Assembly: GCA_031295725.1 (NCBI GenBank)
Contig: JAUMNV010000013.1
Coordinates: 1 to 13,429 of the forward strand
DNA: 13,429 nucleotides
Reading direction: 5' to 3'
Origin: Collinsella sp.
Lineage (GTDB): Bacteria; Actinomycetota; Coriobacteriia; Coriobacteriales; Coriobacteriaceae
Part shown: piece after piece, positions 1 through 5,396 of the stretch
Layout of the letters: each line of letters begins with the position of its first letter
How positions within the stretch are numbered: position 1 is the first letter of the stretch
The notes under the pieces: generated by a model
The model's input: the letters and a program-made list of their open reading frames with translations, nothing else
Told to the model about the DNA's origin: nothing
The model's database searches: none
Made by a program: the position numbers and the translations under genes

Positions 1-234
1 GTGACGCTCGTCACCTGCACGCCCTACGGCGTGAACGACCATCGCCTGCTGGTGCACTGCGTGCGCACCAAGTACAACAAGAAGGACGTCGACAAGCAAA
101 AGTCGCTGGCCGACCGCCACTGGGGCAAGCGCGAGTTTGCCGTGCTCATCGTGGTCGTGGCCATTGTGCTGTTGCTGCTGGACATCGTGATCCACGCGGT
201 CCGCAAGCGCCGCAAGGCCAAGGCCTCGGCATAA
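1..234 (+). CDS. Sortase, probably class C, C-terminal fragment
   Basis: This is the last 77 residues of a sortase; the gene begins upstream of the window, so the GTG at position 1 is probably an internal Val codon. The fragment opens with the sortase active-site strand TLVTC, giving the catalytic Cys (codon 16-18), and continues TPYGVNDHRLLV with the catalytic Arg (codon 43-45). A hydrophobic segment follows (about residues 45-66 of the fragment) and then a basic tail RKRRKAKA. A C-terminal membrane anchor after the TLxTC...R motif is the arrangement of class C (pilus-polymerising) sortases, which join pilin subunits at the outer face of the membrane. The catalytic His and N-terminal part lie outside the window, so the class is inferred. 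No pilin gene is visible here; partners would lie upstream. A terminator hairpin lies about 60 bp downstream. Confidence 0.88.
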   Translation: MTLVTCTPYGVNDHRLLVHCVRTKYNKKDVDKQKSLADRHWGKREFAVLIVVVAIVLLLLDIVIHAVRKRRKAKASA

Positions 235-248
235 GACATCGTTCAGAA

Positions 249-281
249 CCACCACAAAGGGGACAGGCACCTTTGTGGCGG
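249..281. repeat. REP-like palindrome with GGGGACAGGCACC core
   Basis: CCACAAAGG (252-260) pairs with CCTTTGTGG (270-278) around the loop GGACAGGCA; CC at 249-250 and GG at 280-281 extend it across one mismatch. No T-run follows, so it is not a classical terminator. Its layout (CAAAGG arm, GGACAG core, CCTTTG arm) closely matches the palindrome at 8987-9011, which suggests a dispersed family. From general knowledge, GGGGACAGGCACC-type cores occur in REP-like elements of many bacteria; assignment here is inference. Confidence 0.6.
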
Positions 282-292
282 TCGGGGCTTTC

Positions 293-359
293 AAACCATC
301 ACAACATTCGATGAAAATTGCGATTTTGGCGAAAAGCGTCGAATGTTGTGATGGTTTTT
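293..359 (+). terminator. Rho-independent terminator of the sortase transcript
   Basis: A perfect 19-bp inverted repeat (293-311 with 339-357; arms begin AAACCATCAC and end GTGATGGTTT) encloses a 27-nt loop. The right arm runs into TTTTT (355-359). The stem is AT-rich and the loop long for a terminator, but the T-run and the position about 60 bp after the sortase stop support this role. The arms are long enough that a repeat origin is also possible. Confidence 0.65.
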
Positions 360-360
360 G

Positions 361-422
361 TTGCGGACAGTACGGTCTTCGTTGTGGACGAGACGGTTTT
401 CGCTATGGACGGTGCGGTTTCG
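361..422. repeat. Three imperfect 21-nt tandem repeats
   Basis: Three consecutive units can be aligned: TTGCGGACAGTACGGTCTTC (361-380), TTGTGGACGAGACGGTTTTC (382-401) and CTATGGACGGTGCGGTTTC (403-421), each followed by G. They share GGAC, CGGT and TTCG blocks; the first two match at about 16 of 21 positions. The tract lies between the sortase terminator and the gatC promoter. No function is evident. Because the period is a multiple of three, both strands show short open frames with seven-residue periodicity, which I do not consider genes. Confidence 0.5.
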
Positions 423-519
423 CTGCAGAACCGCCAGCCCGCCGCCTGCTAGCCCGTCGCCCTCGTTACGTTTTCGCTGCATTTGGGTAAAGCGCCTGCT
501 CCAAGTCGGCGTTGCCCTG

Positions 520-525
520 TATACT
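520..525 (+). promoter_or_regulatory. Probable -10 element of the gatCAB promoter
   Basis: TATACT (520-525) matches the sigma-70-type -10 consensus at five of six positions and lies 35 bp before the gatC start. No convincing -35 hexamer is seen 16-18 bp upstream (best TGCTCC at 497-502). An alternative reading is TTGCCC (512-517) with TTAACT (534-539), which is weaker. It is the only good promoter candidate between the preceding terminator and gatC. Confidence 0.45.
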
Positions 526-560
526 AGAGCGGTTTAACTGTTATGCGGAAGGGAGCGCCT

Positions 561-872
561 ATGGCACTCAGCGAGAAAGACGTGCGCGGCATCGCCGAGT
601 ACGCAAAGATCGCACTGACCGATGACGAGCTCACCCAGATGACGTCCTACATGAACGATGCCGTCCAGATGCTCGAGCCCGTCTTGCAATATGACTTGCC
701 CGACGTGGAGCCCACGTTCCATCCCATCGGAAGCCTGTCCAACGTGATGGGCGATGACCTGCGCGAGCCCGAGCGCGACCTACCGCTCGACGTCGCGCTC
801 GAAAACGCCGGCAGCGTGCGCGACCGCTACTTCCGCGTGCCGTCCATTTTGGGAGAGGGGGAGAGCGAGTAA
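561..872 (+). CDS. gatC: Asp/Glu-tRNA amidotransferase subunit GatC
   Basis: GatC is the small, non-catalytic subunit of the GatCAB amidotransferase. It wraps around the GatA-GatB interface and stabilises the cytoplasmic complex. The 103-residue product has the family length and pattern: an N-terminal helix (LSEKDVRGIAEYAKIALTDD), a helix ending in MLEPVLQYDL, then the conserved V-E-PT-H-P segment and the C-terminal R-D-ALENA...RDRYFRVPSIL segment. ATG 561 is chosen because GGAAGGGAG (547-555) sits five bases before it and MALSEKDV is where family similarity starts; the ATG at 543 would add six residues without its own RBS. The stop overlaps the gatA start (TAATG), implying translational coupling. 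Identification is firm from sequence and operon context. Confidence 0.96.
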   Translation: MALSEKDVRGIAEYAKIALTDDELTQMTSYMNDAVQMLEPVLQYDLPDVEPTFHPIGSLSNVMGDDLREPERDLPLDVALENAGSVRDRYFRVPSILGEGESE

Positions 873-2386
873 TGGCGCAGAGCTTCGATTCCCTTACCGC
901 CGCCCAGATCGCCGCGGGCGTTTCTGCCGGCGACTTTACCGCTACCGAGGTGGCCCAGGCCTCCCTCGCCGCCATCGAGGCGCGCGAGGGCGGGGTCCAG
1001 GCATTCCTGCAGGTGGCGCCCGAGCTCGCGCTCGAGGCCGCCGCGCGCGTGGATGCCGACCGTGCCGCAGGCAAGCCGCTGCCCCCGCTCGCGGGCGTGC
1101 CGCTGGCCATTAAGGACAACATGAACCTCGTGGGCACGCGCACAACCTGTGCTTCCCGCATGCTCGAGAACTACCAGAGCGTCTACACCGCCACCTGCGT
1201 CCAGCGCATGCTCGATGCCGGCTGCCTGCCTATGGGCAAGGCCAACATGGACGAGTTTGCCTTTGGTAGCTCCACCGAGAGCTCGGCGTTCCACCGCACC
1301 AACAACCCCTGGGATACCGAGCGCGTGCCCGGTGGCTCTTCGGGTGGTTCCGCTGCCGCCGTCGCCGCGGGCGAGGTCGCGCTCTCGCTGGGCTCGGACA
1401 CTGGTGGCTCCATTCGCCAGCCGGCGTCGCTGTGCGGCGTGGTGGGCTTTAAGCCCACGTATGGCGCCGTGAGCCGTTACGGCGTGGTCGCCTTTGGCTC
1501 GTCGCTCGACCAGGTGGGCCCCTTTGGCCGCACGGTCGAGGATGTCGCGCTGGCCATGAACGCGCTTACCGGCGCGGGCCACGATCCGTACGACTGCACC
1601 AGCCAGGATTGCGCCGTCGACTTTACCGAGCATCTCAACGACAGCATCGAGGGTAAGCGCGTGGGCGTTATCCCTGCGTTTATGGAGGCCGAGGGCCTGA
1701 CGCCCGAGGTCAAGGCCGCTGTTCAGCGCGCCGCTCAGGAGCTGCAGAACCAGGGTGCCGAGCTGGTCGAGGTCGACCTGCCGCACCTGGACGCCGCCAT
1801 CGCCGCCTACTACGTCATCGGCCCGGCCGAGGCGTTCTCCAACCTGGCCCGCTTCGACGGCATTCGCTATGGCTATCAGGAGGAGGGCTGCGCCAACCTG
1901 TCCGACCAGAGCTCGCTTTCGCGTGCCCACGGCTTTGGTGCCGAGGCCAAGCGTCGTCAGATGCTCGGCGCCTACCTGCTGAGCTCGGGTGTGTACGACA
2001 AGTACTACTACGCTGCGCAAAAGGCCCGCACGCTCATCACACAGGACTACGATGCCGCGTATGCCAAGGTGGACACCATCCTCATGCCCGCCTCGCCGCG
2101 CACGGCCTTTAAGTTTGGCGAGATCAGCGACCCCACGCAGATGTACCTCTCCGACCTGTACACCATCTCGCTCAACATTTGCGGCAACGGTGGTATCTCG
2201 GTGCCGCTGGGCCTGGGCGAGGATACTCAGTTGCCCGTTTCTGCCCAGCTGGTGGGTCCGGCCTTTAAGGACCGTCAGCTGCTCACGTTTGCCCGCGCCC
2301 TGGAGCGCGGCTTTGCCGATGCCGCTACGGGTGCGCCCGCGCTTTCCGTCGCGCCCGATTTTGCCGGGAAGGGAGGCGAGCTGTAA
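872..2386 (+). CDS. gatA: Asp/Glu-tRNA amidotransferase subunit GatA
   Basis: GatA is the glutaminase subunit: it hydrolyses glutamine and passes ammonia to GatB, which amidates Glu-tRNA(Gln) or Asp-tRNA(Asn). The 504-residue protein carries the full amidase signature. The catalytic Lys is K81 in GVPLAIKDN, the cis-Ser is S156 in PGGSSGGSAAAVAAG, and the nucleophile Ser is S180 in SDTGGSIRQPA, followed by the conserved GFKPTYGAVSRYG segment that shapes the active site. Length is slightly above the usual 480-490. The start overlaps the gatC stop by one base; the purine-rich GGGAGAGGGGGAGAG just upstream (850-864) supplies the RBS. The gene ends in TAATG with gatB. All key catalytic residues are present, so it should be active. 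Confidence 0.98.
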   Translation: MAQSFDSLTAAQIAAGVSAGDFTATEVAQASLAAIEAREGGVQAFLQVAPELALEAAARVDADRAAGKPLPPLAGVPLAIKDNMNLVGTRTTCASRMLENYQSVYTATCVQRMLDAGCLPMGKANMDEFAFGSSTESSAFHRTNNPWDTERVPGGSSGGSAAAVAAGEVALSLGSDTGGSIRQPASLCGVVGFKPTYGAVSRYGVVAFGSSLDQVGPFGRTVEDVALAMNALTGAGHDPYDCTSQDCAVDFTEHLNDSIEGKRVGVIPAFMEAEGLTPEVKAAVQRAAQELQNQGAELVEVDLPHLDAAIAAYYVIGPAEAFSNLARFDGIRYGYQEEGCANLSDQSSLSRAHGFGAEAKRRQMLGAYLLSSGVYDKYYYAAQKARTLITQDYDAAYAKVDTILMPASPRTAFKFGEISDPTQMYLSDLYTISLNICGNGGISVPLGLGEDTQLPVSAQLVGPAFKDRQLLTFARALERGFADAATGAPALSVAPDFAGKGGEL

Positions 2387-4062
2387 TGAAGGAGCTTTCC
2401 GAGGTCCTGCAGGATTGGGAGGCCGTGATCGGCCTGGAGATCCATACCGAGCTCACCGCACTCGATACCAAGATGTTCTGCAACTGCAGGCTCAGCCACG
2501 ATGACGAGCCCAACGCCAACGTGTGCCCGGTGTGCCTGGGCCTGCCCGGCGCCCTGCCGGTGCCCAACAAGCGCGCCATCGAGAGCATCGTCAAGGCCGG
2601 CCTCGCCACCAACTGCGAGATTCAGCGCCACTCGATGTTCTACCGCAAGCACTACTTCTACCCCGACATGGCCAAGAACTTCCAAACCACGCAGGGTCCG
2701 GTCGCTTTTGCCATGTACGGTCACCTGGACCTGGACGTGACCGGTCGCGGTGCCGCCGAGCGCCCCGACTGCGCGTTCGGCGAGGCCGAGGCCCAGAGCC
2801 TGGCGAGCGCTTCGGCCAACGCCGAGGGTCTGTCCACGTCCATGACGTCGACCATGCGCGAGGGTAACCAGCGCGCCGGTCACCTGGCCAGCTACGACGC
2901 GTCCAACCTGCAGATGCCTGAGCGTCGCGAGGACGGTTCCTACACGGTACCCATCCGCATTCTGCGCATCCACATGGAGGAGGATGCCGCCAAGATGGTG
3001 CACGTGGGCGGTGCCGAGGGCCGCATTACCGCCGCTGCCGAGTCGCTCGTCGACTACAACCGCTGCGGCACGCCGCTGATTGAGCTTGTCACCGAGCCTG
3101 ACCTGCGCACGCCCGAGGAGGCTCGCCTGTTTATGGAGAAGCTCCGTCGCATTTTTGTGACACTGGGCATCTCCGACTGCTCCATGGAGAAGGGTTCCAT
3201 GCGTTGCGACGGCAATGTGTCGCTGCGCCGCCGCGGCGAGACCAAGCTGGGCACCAAGACCGAGCTCAAGAACCTCAACTCGTTTAAGAGTCTGCATGAC
3301 GGCCTTGCCTACGAGATCTGCCGCCAGGCCGAGGTGCTCGAGGAGGGCGGCATTATCTACCAGGAGACCCGCCACTGGGAGCCTAGCCGCAAGCGCACCG
3401 TTGTCATGCGTGTGAAGGAAACGGCAGACGACTATCGTCTGTTCCCCGATCCCGATCTGGCGCCGTTCGATCTGGACGACGAGTTCATCGACCGCTGCCG
3501 TGGCGAGATCCCCGAGCTGCCCGATGCCAAGCGCGCCCGTTTTGAGGCCGACTTTGGCATTAAGGCGGCCGATGCCGAGCAGATTGCCGGCGACCCGGAG
3601 TTCGCCGAGTTCTTTGAGGCCGCCGCTGCCGGTATGGCTGGCAAGGAGGCCCAGACGGTCGCAAACCTGCTGGTGAACGAGATGATCGCCTACCTTAAGG
3701 GTGCGGGTGTGTCGCTGACCGAGTCCGGCATCGCGCCGGCTCAGGTGGCGGCGCTTGCCAAGCTGCTCGCGACCGATGCCATCAGCTCCAACCAGGCACA
3801 CGAGGTCTTTGAGGCCATGGCTCAGACCGGCGACGACCCCAACAAGATTGTCGACGAGCGCGGTATGCGTCAGGTGAGCGATGCCGGCGCGCTGCAGCCG
3901 ATCGTGGACGAGGTGCTGGCTAACTGTGCCGAGCAGGCGCAGCAGTATCGTGACGGTAACCAGAAGGTCATCGGCTTTTTGGTGGGCCAGTGCATGAAGG
4001 CGAGCCGCGGCAAGGGCAACCCGAAGCTCTTCAACGAGTTGCTGAGAACGTCGCTCTCGTAA
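2386..4062 (+). CDS. gatB: Asp/Glu-tRNA amidotransferase subunit GatB
   Basis: GatB is the kinase/transamidase subunit: it phosphorylates the misacylated tRNA side chain with ATP and amidates it using ammonia from GatA. Visible family blocks are VIGLEIHTEL (14-23), a Cys set FCNC (C32, C34) and CPVC (C47, C50) suited to Zn binding, LPGALPVPNKRA (53-64), YRKHYFYPDMAKNFQ (86-100), RIHMEEDAAKMVH, YNRCGTPLIELVTEPD, KGSMRCDGNVSLR, GTKTELKNLNSFK, MRVKETADDYRLFPDPD, and a C-terminal tRNA-binding region ending in KVIGFLVGQCMKASRGKGNPKLFNELL. At 558 residues it is longer than the usual 475-500, mainly through about 60 extra residues between roughly 119 and 188. The RBS is GGGAAGGGAGGCGAG (2367-2381) inside the end of gatA. 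Confidence 0.98.
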   Translation: MKELSEVLQDWEAVIGLEIHTELTALDTKMFCNCRLSHDDEPNANVCPVCLGLPGALPVPNKRAIESIVKAGLATNCEIQRHSMFYRKHYFYPDMAKNFQTTQGPVAFAMYGHLDLDVTGRGAAERPDCAFGEAEAQSLASASANAEGLSTSMTSTMREGNQRAGHLASYDASNLQMPERREDGSYTVPIRILRIHMEEDAAKMVHVGGAEGRITAAAESLVDYNRCGTPLIELVTEPDLRTPEEARLFMEKLRRIFVTLGISDCSMEKGSMRCDGNVSLRRRGETKLGTKTELKNLNSFKSLHDGLAYEICRQAEVLEEGGIIYQETRHWEPSRKRTVVMRVKETADDYRLFPDPDLAPFDLDDEFIDRCRGEIPELPDAKRARFEADFGIKAADAEQIAGDPEFAEFFEAAAAGMAGKEAQTVANLLVNEMIAYLKGAGVSLTESGIAPAQVAALAKLLATDAISSNQAHEVFEAMAQTGDDPNKIVDERGMRQVSDAGALQPIVDEVLANCAEQAQQYRDGNQKVIGFLVGQCMKASRGKGNPKLFNELLRTSLS

Positions 4063-4065
4063 ACG

Positions 4066-4201
4066 GGAACCGAGGGGCCGGGCACAGGGCCTTGCCTCTC
4101 AATTTCGGACAGTCCTGACTCACGACGGAGGCGCCACTGGCGCCTCCTGTTCGTGCGGAACTCATTGAGAGGCAAGGCCCTGTGCCCGGCCCCTCGGTTC
4201 C
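4066..4201. repeat. 38-bp perfect inverted repeat enclosing a hairpin
   Basis: The 38 bases at 4066-4103 (starting GGAACCGAGG, ending CTCTCAAT) are exactly repeated in inverse orientation at 4164-4201. They begin four bases after the gatB stop. The 60-bp interior holds GGACAGTCC (4107-4115) and a second hairpin (4121-4155). No reading frame, transposase or T-run accompanies it. Transcription through it from gatB would give a very long RNA stem. It may be a MITE/REP-like element, an unusual terminator or mRNA-end stabiliser, or a non-coding RNA; the sequence does not decide between these. Confidence 0.85.
4121..4155 (+). terminator. GC-rich hairpin nested in the gatB downstream palindrome
   Basis: GGAGGCGCC (4127-4135) pairs perfectly with GGCGCCTCC (4139-4147) around the loop ACT. 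Outer pairing CACGA (4121-4125) with TCGTG (4151-4155) extends it across a small internal loop. It could stop gatCAB transcripts, but no T-run follows, so termination is uncertain. Its GGCGCC core resembles the stronger hairpin at 4248-4276. Confidence 0.45.
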
Positions 4202-4247
4202 GTGACGACTCGGCCGTTCGGGTCAGGCGGGCTGAATGGAATTTGGT

Positions 4248-4277
4248 GAATGAGGGCGCCGTTGGCGCCCTCATTCT
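4248..4277. terminator. Bidirectional terminator between gatB and the AraC gene
   Basis: GAATGAGGGCGCC (4248-4260) pairs perfectly over 13 bp with GGCGCCCTCATTC (4264-4276) around the loop GTT, followed on the + strand by TTTATATAT. It lies between converging genes, with the AraC stop codon starting two bases beyond it, so it probably ends transcripts from both sides. On the - strand the following run is weaker (ACCAAATT). Confidence 0.75.
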
Positions 4278-5282
4278 TTATATATGTTGGGAACGCCAGG
4301 TGGTGGGGGTGGTGCCGGTGTGTTGCTTGAAGGCTTGGGCGAAGGCGGCCTGCTGAGGGTAGCCTAGACGCTCTGCCACCTGCGCTATCGTGAGCGCGCT
4401 ATCGGCCAAAAGGTCCTGTGCTCGCTCCATACGGCGTCTGCGAATGTAGGCGCCCAGGGACTCGCCAGTTTGGGCCTTAAAGGTGGCGCATAGTTTGGAG
4501 CGGCTTGTGTAGAGCCTCTCGGCCACCTCGTTGATACCCACACGCCTGCCTTTGTCGAGCGCGCGCTCAATCATCTCCGTTGCTTCTTCGGCAATGGTTA
4601 TGCTGACGCGTGTGTCTGCCGCCTGCCGCGCCTGCTTGTGGGCCGCGCACGAACAGGCGAGCTCCGCGACCATGGTCTCCACGATGCCCTGCATATAGAC
4701 GTGTCCGCCTACGGTGCGGGCGCGGTCCTCGTTAATCCGGCGCAGTGTGTGGCAGATGGCAGACATCGCTTCCTCGTGCCATGGCTCGGCAAACGCCTCA
4801 AAGATTCCCGCGAACTCGGTGGGATAGCGGTGCTCCAGTTCGTCAAAATATCCAGGCAAAAAGAGCACCGAGCGCGAGTGATAAAGCTCCCCCGCAAACA
4901 GCGGGCTTAATTCTTCGCCACAGCTATCTTGGATAAAGCTGCAAACGGCATTGTTTGGCCACGGTCCATGCAATGGTTTGAGGTTCGCGGGCGTTATGCC
5001 AGCCTCGGGCATGCATGTAAGTGTGGGCGCGCTGACTTCGCTCACGCAGGCGTATGGCTCGGGTGTGTATTCGGCCAGGTACATATCGTGCGTCGGGGTG
5101 ATGAAATGCTCCATGACGATGCAGGTGGGGGAGAGGGGCATGATCCATGCGCGTCCGTGCGCCCGATCGTTTGCCACCTCGCCGGTAAAGACAGCGCCCT
5201 TGCCGGAAAGCTCCAGGCCAAACTGCTCAAACTGTGGTGCGTAGAGCTCGGTTATGTCGGTCGCTGCCCGCCGTATTTGCAA
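4278..5282 (-). CDS. AraC-family transcriptional regulator
   Basis: A 334-residue cytoplasmic DNA-binding regulator. The C-terminal 110 residues form an AraC/XylS domain with two helix-turn-helix units: INEVAERLYTSRSKLCATF (about 250-268) and TIAQVAERLGYPQQAAF (about 298-314), with the linker IRRRRMERAQDLLADSALT. The N-terminal 220 residues, with several Cys, have no motif I recognise and would be the effector-sensing part. The start is TTG 5282: AAAGGAAAGGGA (5288-5299) lies five bases upstream on the coding strand, and the next in-frame Met is about 47 residues later. It is divergent from the ABC pair and probably its local regulator. PchR/YbtA-type AraC proteins control siderophore loci, and this arrangement is similar; the ligand is inferred, not visible. 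Confidence 0.9.
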   Translation of the reverse strand: MQIRRAATDITELYAPQFEQFGLELSGKGAVFTGEVANDRAHGRAWIMPLSPTCIVMEHFITPTHDMYLAEYTPEPYACVSEVSAPTLTCMPEAGITPANLKPLHGPWPNNAVCSFIQDSCGEELSPLFAGELYHSRSVLFLPGYFDELEHRYPTEFAGIFEAFAEPWHEEAMSAICHTLRRINEDRARTVGGHVYMQGIVETMVAELACSCAAHKQARQAADTRVSITIAEEATEMIERALDKGRRVGINEVAERLYTSRSKLCATFKAQTGESLGAYIRRRRMERAQDLLADSALTIAQVAERLGYPQQAAFAQAFKQHTGTTPTTWRSQHI

Positions 5283-5320
5283 AAGCGTCCCTTTCCTTTG
5301 CAGAAACGTCCACGCCTGGC

Positions 5321-5349
5321 TTGATTGTGAGCCATGGCTAACACATCAA
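5321..5349. promoter_or_regulatory. Imperfect palindrome in the divergent promoter region
   Basis: TTGAT and GTG on the left pair with CAC and ATCAA on the right, with one bulged T, around a central AGCCATGGCT that is itself a 10-bp palindrome. It overlaps the predicted AraC transcription start and lies about 50 bp before the ABC start. That suits binding by the regulator, for autoregulation and control of the ABC genes. Being an operator is inference. Confidence 0.4.
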
Positions 5350-5377
5350 TGATAAGTTCATTACGGTTAACTCTCAA
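5349..5377 (-). promoter_or_regulatory. Promoter of the AraC-family gene
   Basis: Read on the - strand, TTGAGA (5372-5377) and TATCAT (5349-5354) are separated by exactly 17 bp; each matches the sigma-70-type consensus at five of six positions. Transcription would start near 5342, leaving a leader of about 60 nt. No comparable -35/-10 pair is visible for the + strand ABC genes, consistent with activator dependence. Confidence 0.65.
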
Positions 5378-5396
5378 GCCGTTAGAAAGGAATCTC

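Noticed and set aside
275..490. Short open frames on both strands with seven-residue repeats
   Set aside because: They cross the sortase terminator stem, use weak starts without RBS, and their periodicity is explained by the 21-nt tandem DNA repeat.
827..2020. Long open frame (397 aa) on the - strand opposite gatC/gatA
   Set aside because: It mirrors the highly GC-biased gatA gene; the product is low-complexity (many A, R, G, H, V) without motifs and no RBS is evident.
2275..3801. 508-aa open frame on the - strand opposite gatB
   Set aside because: Antisense shadow of a firmly identified gene; composition is typical of a shadow frame and it would cross the gatA/gatB junction.
5334..5396. 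Upstream ATG starts (5334, 5349) for the first ABC protein
   Set aside because: They fall inside the divergent promoter/palindrome and lack an RBS; ATG 5397 has AGAAAGGA at proper spacing.
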